From NCBI GenBank assembly GCA_002394525.1, contig DGUF01000237.1:1-7806 (forward strand): a stretch of 7,806 bases of DNA, given 5' to 3'. This DNA is from Lachnospiraceae bacterium UBA4317 (GTDB lineage: Bacteria > Bacillota_A > Clostridia > Lachnospirales > Lachnospiraceae). Both the position numbers and the translations under genes were made by a program. This document shows, piece by piece, positions 1 to 6,442 of the stretch (positions are counted from its first letter, which is position 1; every line of letters starts with the position of its first letter). The notes beneath the pieces are model-generated. The model made no database searches, was not told where the DNA came from, and saw nothing but the letters and a program-made list of their open reading frames with translations.

Positions 1-1288
1 CGGCGATCTCGTAGATGATCTCGTTTTCAGCGGGGTTTTTGGCCGCGATGATGATCTCGGTATTTTCCTCTCCCAGCTTCTTGAGCATCTTGTCCAAGCC
101 CTTGTCAAAGAGGTAGTTGGTGTAGGACCCCTCTTTGGGGTTCTTCATGCGGTCGATGATGGTCTGATAATCCTCGCGGAGGACATCCGCTGTGGAGGCC
201 GTCCTGCGGGCGTTCATCCTGGGTTTCGTCACCTGGTTGAAGAAGCAGGAGTGGCTGCCGGTGTGGCAGGCGGCGCCGATCTGGACGACTCTGGCCAGCA
301 GGGTGTCCATGTCGCAGTCGCCGTAGAGGGACCGGACATACTGGAAGTGGCCGCTGGTCTCCCCCTTGATCCAGAGGGACTGGCGGCTCCGGGAGTAGTA
401 GGTCATCTTGCCGGTCTCGACCGTGAGATTATAGGCCTCCTCGTTCATGTAGGCGACCATGAGGACCTGGTCGGTGGCCTCCTCCTGGACGACGACGGGC
501 AGCAGGCCATCGGGACCCTTTTTGAAGTCCTCCCAGGCAAAGGCGGCCTTTTTGTGGTCCTCCATGGGAATGCCCTCCGACTGAAATTCAGCGCGGAGCT
601 TCTCCACTGTATCCTGTCCCTCAGTCATGAGGCGGTTGACTCCATTGCCGGAGACGGCAACAGTCTGGGGACCTGCGAGCCGGGCGGAGAGGGCTTCGCC
701 GGAGGCGTCCTCGACCATGTCGATGACCGGGATCGTCTCAGCCCCTGCCGCCTCCTCCGTCTGACCGGAATCGCCGGCAGTCTGGTCTTTTTTCTCCAGG
801 CCGGCCTCTGCCGGAGCGGCGTTTTCCGCGTCCAGAAGGATCCTCATGGAGAGCCAGGGGGCGAGCTTTGCCCACTCTTTATCCAGATTTTCCGTCGTCC
901 TGTAGCAGCCCGCGATCCGGTCTTTGCCGAACCGCTCGCATACCTCCCTCGCCAGGAGGCGGTTGCTCTCCTTGGAGAGGTTGAGGGCCGCCATATCACA
1001 GCCTGCGTAGATCAGCTTCTTGACGTCCTCCATGCGGCGGATGTTGCCCGCGCCGATCACGGGGATGCCGCCCTCCTCGCAGATCTTCCGGATCAGGTCG
1101 ATGGCGGCCTCGTGGTCGGCGTCGCTCTTTGACCGGTCAAAAAGGATGACCCCGTCCGCGCCGGAGGCGGCGTAGGACCTCACCAGGCCCGCCGGGTCCT
1201 CCGATATGATCTCATCATTGTCAAATCCCCGGACGGCCTTGCCTTTTAAAAGCCAGATGCAGGGATAAATGCCCTTACCCTTATTCAT
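1..1288 (-). CDS. hisIE: HisIE-type bifunctional enzyme with N-terminal HisF-like half-barrel (3' end beyond window)
   Basis: The protein catalyses steps two and three of histidine synthesis in the cytoplasm: hydrolysis of phosphoribosyl-ATP to phosphoribosyl-AMP, then opening of the adenine ring. The frame is open for 429 codons from ATG at 1288 and runs off the left edge. Residues about 250-350 are the cyclohydrolase (HisI), with [21 protein letters not shown] and [11 protein letters not shown]325, C341 and C348 are the expected metal ligands. Residues from about 366 are the pyrophosphohydrolase (HisE), with [23 protein letters not shown] and [16 protein letters not shown]; its end is missing only because the window stops. 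Residues about 7-135 resemble the first half of HisF/HisA ([46 protein letters not shown]) but lack the catalytic Asp positions. An Ala/Glu-rich linker follows. A usual HisIE is about 200-240 residues, so this one is roughly twice as long. The SD AGGAGGT (1301-1307) lies 12 nt upstream, rather far. It is the last his gene visible, 28 bp after hisB. Confidence 0.93.
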   Translation of the reverse strand, partial: MNKGKGIYPCIWLLKGKAVRGFDNDEIISEDPAGLVRSYAASGADGVILFDRSKSDADHEAAIDLIRKICEEGGIPVIGAGNIRRMEDVKKLIYAGCDMAALNLSKESNRLLAREVCERFGKDRIAGCYRTTENLDKEWAKLAPWLSMRILLDAENAAPAEAGLEKKDQTAGDSGQTEEAAGAETIPVIDMVEDASGEALSARLAGPQTVAVSGNGVNRLMTEGQDTVEKLRAEFQSEGIPMEDHKKAAFAWEDFKKGPDGLLPVVVQEEATDQVLMVAYMNEEAYNLTVETGKMTYYSRSRQSLWIKGETSGHFQYVRSLYGDCDMDTLLARVVQIGAACHTGSHSCFFNQVTKPRMNARRTASTADVLREDYQTIIDRMKNPKEGSYTNYLFDKGLDKMLKKLGEENTEIIIAAKNPAENEIIYEIA

Positions 1289-1316
1289 ATTTGTCGTATG
1301 ACCTCCTGTTTTTTCC

Positions 1317-1922
1317 TTACAGACAGCCCTTGGTGCTCAGCACATCCTCGATCCTGGGATCCTTCTGGGTCGCCTGGTCCAGGGCCTTGCCAAAAGCCTT
1401 GAACATGCCTTCGATGATGTGGTGGTCATTTTCGCCGGAGAGGATCCTGAAATGCAGGTTCATGCCTGCCGCATAGGAGATCGAATAGAAAAACTCCCTG
1501 GCCAGCTGGGTGTCGAACTCTCCGACCATGGGCGACTGGAAGCCGTCTCTGCCGTTGTCAAACTGCATGGAAAAATAGGGCCTGCCGCACAGATCGACCG
1601 AACACAGGACCAGGGCCTCATCCATGGGAAGGACAAAATAGCCGAACCTCCTGATCCCCGCCTTGTCGCCGACGGCCTGGCGGATGGCGTCGCCCAGGAC
1701 GATGCCGGTGTCCTCCACCAGATGGTGGCCGTCCACCCACAGGTCTCCCCTGGCGTCGACTGTCAGATCAAAGAGACCGTGGCGGGTGAAGGCATTGAGC
1801 ATATGGTCAAAGAAGCCGATCCCCGTGCCCTCTCCAAACTGCGCTTTTCCCTTTCCGTCGAGCTCCAGCTCGATCATGATCTGGGTCTCTCCGGTGTTAC
1901 GAACGATTCTGGCATTTCTCAT
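1317..1922 (-). CDS. hisB: Imidazoleglycerol-phosphate dehydratase
   Basis: Dehydrates imidazole glycerol phosphate to imidazole acetol phosphate, step six of the pathway. The 201-residue protein is the monofunctional form, without the phosphatase domain fused to HisB in enterobacteria. It shows the two duplicated metal-binding motifs of the family: GHHLVEDTG (residues 65-73, HHxxED) and [17 protein letters not shown] (165-181), together with [13 protein letters not shown] near residue 38. The frame is open further upstream to 1979. The start at 1922 is preferred because [15 protein letters not shown] is where family members begin and because an AAAGGGG ribosome site lies about 7 nt upstream. 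It ends in TAA. A spacer of 128 bp separates it from hisD and holds one short hairpin. The downstream hisIE fusion follows after 28 bp, so all are probably co-transcribed. Confidence 0.97.
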   Translation of the reverse strand: MRNARIVRNTGETQIMIELELDGKGKAQFGEGTGIGFFDHMLNAFTRHGLFDLTVDARGDLWVDGHHLVEDTGIVLGDAIRQAVGDKAGIRRFGYFVLPMDEALVLCSVDLCGRPYFSMQFDNGRDGFQSPMVGEFDTQLAREFFYSISYAAGMNLHFRILSGENDHHIIEGMFKAFGKALDQATQKDPRIEDVLSTKGCL

Positions 1923-2028
1923 TTTAAACCCCTTTCGGTCCCTGCACGTGTCCGGGAAAATGCCGGCGGTGCCTCCCATGGTCCCTGCTGTCTGTCTGCT
2001 TCTATGCCGGTTTGTTCTTCGGCGCGCA

Positions 2029-2046
2029 GGACTCGCGAGTGAGTCC
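2029..2046 (-). other. Short hairpin just downstream of hisD
   Basis: GGACTC and GAGTCC form a perfect 6-bp stem around a 6-nt loop, four bases after the hisD stop codon. The inner ACTCGCGAGT (2031-2040) is itself a perfect 10-bp palindrome. No run of T follows on the transcribed strand, so this is not a normal intrinsic terminator. It could be an RNA processing or stabilising element within the operon, or chance. The rest of the 128-bp hisD-hisB spacer (1923-2050) shows nothing I can name except the hisB ribosome site. Confidence 0.4.
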
Positions 2047-2050
2047 CGGT

Positions 2051-3358
2051 TTATTCCTCATCCTCAAACCGCACGCGGATGGAATTGGCGTGGGCATAGA
2101 GGCCCTCGTTTTCCGCGAAGGTCTCGATATCCCTGTGGACCCGGCGGAGGGCATCCTTTGAATAGGATATGATGCTGGACTTTTTGACAAAGGCATCCAC
2201 TCCCAGGGGGGAGAAGAAGCGGGCCGTCCCGCTGGTCGGCAGGATGTGGTTGGGACCAGCGTAGTAGTCTCCCAGGGGTTCCGAGGAATAGCTGCCCAGG
2301 AAGATGGCTCCGGCGTTGCGGATCTTTGTCATGACTTCAAAGGGATTTTCCGTCACGATCTCCAGGTGCTCGGACGCGATCGTGTTGGCTGCGTCGATCA
2401 GGTCCTCCATGGTCTCGCCGACAAAAATATAGCCGTAGTTGTCTATGGACTGGCAGATGATCTCCGTCCGGGGGAGCTTTTCGATAAAGCGGTCGATCTC
2501 CTCCGCGACCTCCTGAGCCAGTTTCCTGTCCGTGGTGAGCATGATGGCGCTGGCCATGGGATCGTGCTCCGCCTGGGACAGAAGGTCCGCCGCCACATAG
2601 CGGGCGCTGGCGGTCCCGTCGGCGATCACCAGGATCTCGCTGGGGCCGGCGACCGAGTCGATCCCGGTCACGCCGAAGCAGGCCTTCTTGGCCAGGGCCA
2701 CAAAGATGTTGCCGGGGCCGGTGATCTTGTCGACGCGGGGGATGGTCTGCGTGCCGTAGGCCAGGGCCGCGATGGCCTGGGCGCCTCCGACCTTGTACAT
2801 CTCATCGGCGCCGGCTAGATCCGCCGCTACGATGGTCCCGGCCGCCGCTTTTCCGGAGGCGTCGGGAGGGGTCGCGATGACGATCCTCTCCACTCCGGCC
2901 ACCTTGGCCGGAATGACATTCATGAGGACGCTGGAGGGATAGACCGCCCTGCCGCCGGGCACATAGCAGCCCGAGGTCTCGATGGGGGTCACCTTCTGGC
3001 CCAGAATGGTCCCCTCCGGGGTCGTCGTAATCCAGCTCTGGGTCACCTGCTTTTCATGATAGGCGCGGATATTGGCCGCGGCCCGCCGGATGACTTCGAC
3101 AAATTCCGGATCCAGCTCCGTATAGGCCGCCTCGATCTCCTCTCTGCTGACGCGGACCGTCTCCCGGGTCAGTCTGCATTTGTCAAATTTTTCCTCCAGC
3201 TCAAACACTGCCTCGTCGCCTCTGGCGCGGACATCCTCTATGATTTCCCGCACCGTCTGCTCATATTCCGAATATCCGGAAGGGCTCCTGCCCAGAAGGG
3301 CCTCCAGGGCCTCTCTGCGGGAATCCTTCGTCAGATCCATGATCCTCATACGTGCCAT
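2051..3358 (-). CDS. hisD: Histidinol dehydrogenase
   Basis: Zinc- and NAD-dependent enzyme that oxidises histidinol in two steps to histidine, the end of the pathway. The 435 residues match the normal family length. Family motifs are intact: [17 protein letters not shown] (127-143), the NAD-site region [15 protein letters not shown] (211-225), [16 protein letters not shown] (232-247), [10 protein letters not shown] (258-267), ASEHLEI (328-334), [17 protein letters not shown] (361-377) and GLYAHANSI (419-427). By analogy with the E. coli enzyme, the zinc ligands would be Q262, H265, D364 and H423, and the catalytic pair E330 and H331. The first ATG (3358) is chosen because an AGGAAAGG ribosome site stands just upstream; ATG at 3349 is a weaker alternative. 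The gene starts 45 bp after hisG ends. Nothing looks damaged. Confidence 0.98.
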   Translation of the reverse strand: MARMRIMDLTKDSRREALEALLGRSPSGYSEYEQTVREIIEDVRARGDEAVFELEEKFDKCRLTRETVRVSREEIEAAYTELDPEFVEVIRRAAANIRAYHEKQVTQSWITTTPEGTILGQKVTPIETSGCYVPGGRAVYPSSVLMNVIPAKVAGVERIVIATPPDASGKAAAGTIVAADLAGADEMYKVGGAQAIAALAYGTQTIPRVDKITGPGNIFVALAKKACFGVTGIDSVAGPSEILVIADGTASARYVAADLLSQAEHDPMASAIMLTTDRKLAQEVAEEIDRFIEKLPRTEIICQSIDNYGYIFVGETMEDLIDAANTIASEHLEIVTENPFEVMTKIRNAGAIFLGSYSSEPLGDYYAGPNHILPTSGTARFFSPLGVDAFVKKSSIISYSKDALRRVHRDIETFAENEGLYAHANSIRVRFEDEE

Positions 3359-3403
3359 ACTATTTTCCTTTCCTGTGAGACGGATCCTCCTGACTTCCCG
3401 GGG

Positions 3404-4039
3404 TCAGAGGCAGTCCCGCACCCGGTCGATCATCTCCCGGATCCGCTCCGTCTTCATCTGCATGGAGACAGGGTTGACGATCATCCTGGCGGAAATGGGA
3501 AGGACCTCCTCCAGGACCTGCAGGCGGTTGGCCTTGAGGGTAGACCCTGTCTCGACGATATCCACGATCACATCCGCCAGCTCGACAATGGGTCCCAGCT
3601 CGACGGATCCGTTGAGCTTGATGATATCCACGGTCTGGTGCTTTCTGTTATAAAAATAATCCCTGGCTATATTGGGATATTTGGATGCCACCCTGATCAT
3701 CTCATGGTGCTTGAGCAGGTCCTCCGCCTCGGGCGGCCCCGCGACACACATGCGGCACCTGCCAAAGCCCAGGTCCAGGACCTCGTGGCAGCGGCGCTGC
3801 TCCTCCAGGATGATGTCCGATCCGACGATCCCGATGTCCGCCGCCCCGTATTCCACGTAGGTGGGCACGTCAGGACCCTTGGAAAGGAAGAAGCGCAGCT
3901 TCTGGTCTTCGTTGGTGAAGATCAGCTTGCGCGATTTTTTATCCTTCAGTTCCTCACAGAAATATCCGGCCTTTTCAAACAGGTCCATGGTCTGGCCGGC
4001 AAGCCGCCCCTTGGTCAGGGCGATCGTCAGATATTGCAT
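3404..4039 (-). CDS. hisG: ATP phosphoribosyltransferase, short form (catalytic subunit)
   Basis: Catalyses the first committed step, joining ATP and PRPP to give phosphoribosyl-ATP. At 211 residues it is the short HisG type, which lacks the C-terminal histidine-sensing domain. In this family the short form works in a hetero-octamer with HisZ, and hisZ lies directly upstream. Visible motifs are the N-terminal LTIALTKGRL (4-13), the strand region YGAADIGIVGSDIILE (64-79) and the PRPP-binding loop DIVETGSTLKANRL (160-173). The ATG has a GAGGAAG ribosome site a few bases upstream. The gap to hisZ is 300 bp, unusually long inside a his operon, and is filled by repeats. No internal promoter is evident there, so expression probably depends on readthrough from the promoter near 5630. 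Confidence 0.97.
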   Translation of the reverse strand: MQYLTIALTKGRLAGQTMDLFEKAGYFCEELKDKKSRKLIFTNEDQKLRFFLSKGPDVPTYVEYGAADIGIVGSDIILEEQRRCHEVLDLGFGRCRMCVAGPPEAEDLLKHHEMIRVASKYPNIARDYFYNRKHQTVDIIKLNGSVELGPIVELADVIVDIVETGSTLKANRLQVLEEVLPISARMIVNPVSMQMKTERIREMIDRVRDCL

Positions 4040-4078
4040 TTTTTCTTCCTCTCTCGGGTATATTCAGGGCTGTCTTCG

Positions 4079-4101
4079 GGTATCTCCGCGATACCGATAC
4101 C
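4079..4101 (-). other. Small inverted repeat in the hisZ-hisG spacer
   Basis: GGTATC (4079-4084) and GATACC (4090-4095) form a perfect 6-bp stem with a 5-nt loop. A second GATACC follows at 4096-4101 and could replace the first in pairing. It lies about 40 bp upstream of the hisG start and has no T run. Role unknown; it may help shield or stabilise the hisG translation start, or mean nothing. Confidence 0.3.
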
Positions 4102-4130
4102 TTTTCCGCGAAGCCTGGATCCGCAGCTGC

Positions 4131-4160
4131 AGGGTGACAGGGTGCCTGTCCCCCCGTCAC
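4131..4160 (-). repeat. REP-like palindrome next to the 61-bp repeats
   Basis: GACAGG (4136-4141) and CCTGTC (4145-4150) form a perfect 6-bp hairpin with a 3-nt loop; GTGAC and GTCAC lie further out. On the minus strand the block starts GTGACGGGGGGACAG, which closely matches GTGACGGGAGAACAG in the neighbouring 61-bp repeats, so it looks like a related, differently ended copy. GGGGACAG-type palindromes recall the REP sequences associated with RAYT (IS200-like) transposases, but this likeness is from memory and no transposase is present here. Confidence 0.4.
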
Positions 4161-4350
4161 AGAGACCAGATCACACTGCGTCAGATATGCGCAGGGAATC
4201 AGCGGACTGTTCTCCCGTCACACGGACTGAGCCGCATTGTGTCAGATTTGTGCAGGGAATCAGCGGACTGTTCTCCCGTCACACGGACTAGGCCGCATTG
4301 TGTCAGATTTGTGCAGGGAATCAGCGGACTGTCCTCCCGTCACACGGACA
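4156..4350. repeat. Three tandem 61-bp repeats plus a 12-bp partial copy
   Basis: Complete units run 4156-4216, 4217-4277 and 4278-4338, each beginning GTCACA on the plus strand and ending TCTCCC or CCTCCC. A partial fourth copy (GTCACACGGACA, 4339-4350) contains the hisZ stop codon and its last three codons. The second and third units differ at 3 positions. The first differs from the second at about 12, nearly all in its first 35 bases, while the last 26 bases are identical. There is no spacer between units, so this is a plain tandem array and not CRISPR. The array fills most of the hisZ-hisG gap, shows no start codon with ribosome site that I would trust, and must be transcribed through for hisG to be expressed from the upstream promoter. 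Confidence 0.9.
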
Positions 4351-5461
4351 GGATGGTGATCAGACCCTGGTCTCTGAGCTCCATGGCGCGGGCGATCTGC
4401 TGACGGTAATCCTCTCTGCCAATCTTCAGCTCCCGGCACTCTTTTTCCGTATCCACATTGATATCCTGCCTGCGGAGGGCTTCCATGAGCATATCGATCT
4501 GGATCATGACACCGATCGCGGCCGCCTGCTTGCCATAGTGGGCCAGAAGGCCGTCATAGCGGCCGCCGGAGGCGATCGCGTCGCCGGCTCCGTAGGTGTA
4601 GCCCTTGAAGACGATCCCGGTGTAGTAGCGGTACTTGCTCAGGAGCGAGAGGTCAAAGCTCAGATATTTTGAAAAGCCGTAGGCATCCAGGAGATCGCTC
4701 AGCTCCATGAGACGCTCGATCGCCGTCCTCGCCTGGGGATGGATCCCCTCTGTGAGAAAGCGGCCCAGATCTTCCTTGCTGTTGACAAACTGCGTCGCCT
4801 TCATAAAGCGGTCCCGGGTCGTCCTGTCAAAGCCTTTGCCGCGCAGCAGTTCCTCCGCCGCGTAGTAGTTCTTGCCGGAGAGAGCGTCCCGCAGCTGCAT
4901 CTCAGTCTTAGGATCCAGGCCCACGGCCTGGCAGATGCCCTTGAAGTAGCCGACATTGCCGACGCTGATCTGAAAGCGGGAAAGACCGGCCTGGAGCAGG
5001 GAATCGATCAGGAGGGCCAGGATCTCGGCGTCAGCGAAGACAGAGTCGTCGTTGATGAGCTCCGCGCCCATCTGGGTGGTCTCACAGAGCTTGCCCTGCA
5101 GGCTGGAGGCATTGCCGAAGACGCTGCCGACATAGGTGAAGCGGATCGGCGCTTCCTCCTCGGAAAAATATTTGGCGGCGCACCGGGCCACGGAGGGCGT
5201 GAAGTCCGGTCTGAGCACCAGCAGGTTCCCCTCGTTGTCCAGTAGCTTGTAGAGCTCCCTGACCGGGGTCGTGCCGACCTCGCTGGAAAACACATCGTAA
5301 AATTCAATGGAGGGAGTCTGGATGTCCTTATAGCCGTAGAGCCGGATCCTGTCCCGGATCTTCTCCACGACCATGTTCTTCTTCGCCAGCTCCCTGCCGT
5401 AGGTGTCCCTCATGCCGTCAGGAGTGTGAAGCAGGTCATTGTTGATTGGAAGCCTTGTCAC
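4340..5461 (-). CDS. hisZ: ATP phosphoribosyltransferase regulatory subunit
   Basis: HisZ is a paralogue of histidyl-tRNA synthetase without tRNA charging activity. It binds the short HisG and gives it activity and histidine feedback control. The 373-residue protein shows the class II synthetase-like fold: LLHTPDGMRDTYG (10-22), LYGYKDIQTPSIEFYDVF (41-58), motif-2-like LVLRPDFTPSVARCAAKYF (81-99), CETTQMGAELI (126-136), KYRYYTGIVFKGYTYG (276-291) and motif-3-like SGGRYDGLLAHYGK (298-311). The start is GTG at 5461, with AGAGGT about 8 nt upstream and the expected N-terminus. The C-terminal domain looks cut short: only one strand-helix-strand stretch (EDYRQQIARAMELRDQGLITILSV) remains, whereas relatives as I recall them run about 40 residues longer. 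The stop codon falls exactly in a partial copy of the 61-bp repeat. First gene after the his promoter. Confidence 0.94.
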   Translation of the reverse strand: MTRLPINNDLLHTPDGMRDTYGRELAKKNMVVEKIRDRIRLYGYKDIQTPSIEFYDVFSSEVGTTPVRELYKLLDNEGNLLVLRPDFTPSVARCAAKYFSEEEAPIRFTYVGSVFGNASSLQGKLCETTQMGAELINDDSVFADAEILALLIDSLLQAGLSRFQISVGNVGYFKGICQAVGLDPKTEMQLRDALSGKNYYAAEELLRGKGFDRTTRDRFMKATQFVNSKEDLGRFLTEGIHPQARTAIERLMELSDLLDAYGFSKYLSFDLSLLSKYRYYTGIVFKGYTYGAGDAIASGGRYDGLLAHYGKQAAAIGVMIQIDMLMEALRRQDINVDTEKECRELKIGREDYRQQIARAMELRDQGLITILSV

Positions 5462-5510
5462 GGTCTTTTACCTCTGTATAGAAATGAATAGGAATATTTC
5501 AGCACTCCCT

Positions 5511-5558
5511 ATTTGTCCTGCGTGATCCCATCCTGCGGGATCCTGAACAGACGCAAAT
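5511..5558 (-). promoter_or_regulatory. Structured his operon leader (hairpin in the hisZ 5' UTR)
   Basis: In the predicted leader transcript, GATCCC and GGGATC (5537-5542 and 5524-5529) form a perfect 6-bp stem with a 7-nt loop. Outside it, TTTGCGT-side bases pair with ACGCA (CGT 5551-5553 with ACG 5521-5523), and ATTTG pairs with CAAAT (5554-5558 with 5511-5515). TCCTGCG occurs twice. There is no T-box AGGGTGG element, no histidine-rich leader peptide and no terminator with a T run. It may be a regulatory or stabilising 5' structure; the ligand or partner, if any, is unknown. Confidence 0.4.
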
Positions 5559-5618
5559 AAAAAGGATTATCGCTTTATTATAGTAACGTGCTAATTCATC
5601 GACGTATCGAACCTTGTC

Positions 5619-5647
5619 AGTATACACATACAGGGCGGGATTGTCAA
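5619..5647 (-). promoter_or_regulatory. Vegetative promoter of the his operon
   Basis: The minus strand has TTGACA (5647-5642), a 17-bp spacer and TATACT (5624-5619), a near-perfect housekeeping sigma promoter. Transcription should begin near 5612, giving a leader of about 150 nt before the hisZ GTG. It is the only strong promoter I see on either strand and would drive hisZ-hisG-hisD-hisB-hisIE. Confidence 0.88.
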
Positions 5648-5675
5648 ATCGTCTGCCCCGGCGGGTCAAAGTCTA

Positions 5676-5694
5676 ACTATAGAACGGTTATAGT
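5676..5694. promoter_or_regulatory. Inverted repeat upstream of the his promoter
   Basis: ACTATA (5676-5681) and TATAGT (5689-5694) form a perfect 6-bp inverted repeat with a 7-bp centre, about 29 bp upstream of the -35 box. The position would suit an activator or repressor site. Equally, it could be one more hairpin in the structured block just upstream. No regulator gene is present to decide. Confidence 0.3.
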
Positions 5695-5831
5695 ACAGGC
5701 CCCCTCGAAGGGCGTGAACCTGTAACACTGCGTGCTCTTGAAGGCGCTCCCCTCCCGGGGCTGGCATCACTACTTGACGAAGTGTCTGACGGGAATTATT
5801 ATGGACAACCCCTTCCGGGTGCGGACAGCAC
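5694..5831 (-). ncRNA. Candidate structured RNA between recU and the his promoter
   Basis: This gene-free stretch holds several short hairpins that could form one fold on the minus strand. CCC-GGAA-GGG (5810-5819) and CCCC-GGGA-GGGG (5749-5760) both end in GNRA-type tetraloops. ACTT-CGTC-AAGT (5772-5783) makes a third stem. GTGCT and AGCAC (5827-5831 and 5732-5736) could close a junction around them. TACAGG and CCTGTA (5719-5724 and 5694-5699) enclose a CCCT-TCG-AGGG hairpin. The GNRA loops exist only when the minus strand is read, which favours that strand. I match it to no known family, including tRNA, 6S, SRP, RNase P, T-box and common riboswitches. It could instead be the recU 3' UTR or a palindromic intergenic repeat. 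No own promoter or terminator is evident. Confidence 0.35.
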
Positions 5832-5834
5832 TCT

Positions 5835-5864
5835 TTCGTGGTCCTGTCATTCGTGGTCCTGTCA
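5835..5864. repeat. Two tandem 15-bp repeats covering the recU stop codon
   Basis: TTCGTGGTCCTGTCA occurs twice without a gap (5835-5849 and 5850-5864). The second copy contains the recU TGA stop (5862-5864 on the minus strand). The two copies are identical, so the duplication is probably recent. The coding sequence itself is not altered by it. Confidence 0.85.
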
Positions 5865-6395
5865 GTCCCGCTCTATCAGATCTTTGTTGAGCATGTCCAG
5901 GTAGGGGACGATCAGGCCCTGTTCCTGGGGGATCACATAGGTCAGGTCCAGTTCATCCAGGCGGAAGCTCTTGCGGCCGCCCCTTTCGGCCCTCTCCCAG
6001 AAGGGGAGAAAGTGGCGGAAGGGCAGGTAGTAGTAGAGGTTTTCCCTGGTGAAAAAGATCAGAAAGAAGGCGATGCCATCCTGTTTCTCAAACTCCCGCA
6101 TGAACTGCACCTGATGGGGGTGGACATTCTGCAGGCTGAAGGTCGTCCCGGCGCATTCCTTGGCATCAAAGCAGACGGGGATCCCCTGGACGACACCGAT
6201 ATAATCCACGGTGCTCTTCTGATTAAAATAAGCGAGTGTGATATGTCTTGTCTCGCGGTCGATCTGCATCGGCGTGATCGGCGTGGGGATCTTCTGGATC
6301 AGCGCAAGTCCGGTCTCCCGGTATTTCTCATTTGTGCGGTTGATCAGGTCCTCCAGCAGGGAACCGCGCAGTCCTCTGGTCTTCCAGGTCGCCAT
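5862..6395 (-). CDS. recU: Holliday junction resolvase RecU
   Basis: RecU is the Firmicutes resolvase that cuts four-way DNA junctions during recombination repair and chromosome segregation. The 177 residues show the family pattern: TRGLRGSLLEDLINRTNEKY (6-25), PTPI (37-40), the nuclease core STVDYIGVVQGIPVCFDAKE (61-80) with D64, D77 and K79 as likely metal-binding and catalytic residues, FSLQNVHPHQVQFM (86-99) and GRKSFRLDELD (140-150). In B. subtilis RecU the matching core reads E rather than D at residue 77, a conservative change. It is somewhat shorter than the roughly 200-residue B. subtilis protein, mainly at the N-terminus. The start has GGGAGG four bases upstream, which is close. It follows the pseudouridine synthase gene by 47 bp and is probably co-transcribed with it. 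In many Firmicutes recU sits beside ponA; here it does not within the window. Confidence 0.93.
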   Translation of the reverse strand: MATWKTRGLRGSLLEDLINRTNEKYRETGLALIQKIPTPITPMQIDRETRHITLAYFNQKSTVDYIGVVQGIPVCFDAKECAGTTFSLQNVHPHQVQFMREFEKQDGIAFFLIFFTRENLYYYLPFRHFLPFWERAERGGRKSFRLDELDLTYVIPQEQGLIVPYLDMLNKDLIERD

Positions 6396-6442
6396 GCTGC
6401 CTCCCTGTCTCCTGCAGGCCCTGTCAAAGCGCCTGCGTCCTG

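Noticed and set aside
251..1132. Long plus-strand open frame opposite hisIE, with similar ones at 3056-4291 and 6884-7759
   Set aside because: Each is antisense to a well-supported minus-strand gene. The proteins are low-complexity products of GC-rich antisense codons without recognisable motifs.
4156..4350. CRISPR array
   Set aside because: The units are contiguous 61-bp tandem copies with no unique spacers between short repeats, and no cas genes are present.
5461..5507. Leader peptide of 15 codons starting GTG near 5505 and overlapping the hisZ start
   Set aside because: It contains no histidine codons, its only ribosome-site-like purines are directly adjacent to the start, and it looks like a chance frame.
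5577..5582. Second his promoter with a TATAAT box
   Set aside because: The -10 hexamer is perfect, but no acceptable -35 lies 16-18 bp upstream and there is no extended -10 TG.
5590..5620. tRNA-like GGTTCGATACG sequence downstream of the his promoter
   Set aside because: It resembles a T-loop, but no acceptor stem, anticodon arm or D arm surrounds it.
5462..5650. T-box riboswitch upstream of hisZ
   Set aside because: No AGGGTGGNACCGCG-like antiterminator sequence and no terminator with a T run appear on the minus strand in the leader.
5640..5861. Intrinsic terminator for recU
   Set aside because: Several GC-rich hairpins occur, but none is followed by a run of T on the minus strand, so the end of the recU transcript is not clear.
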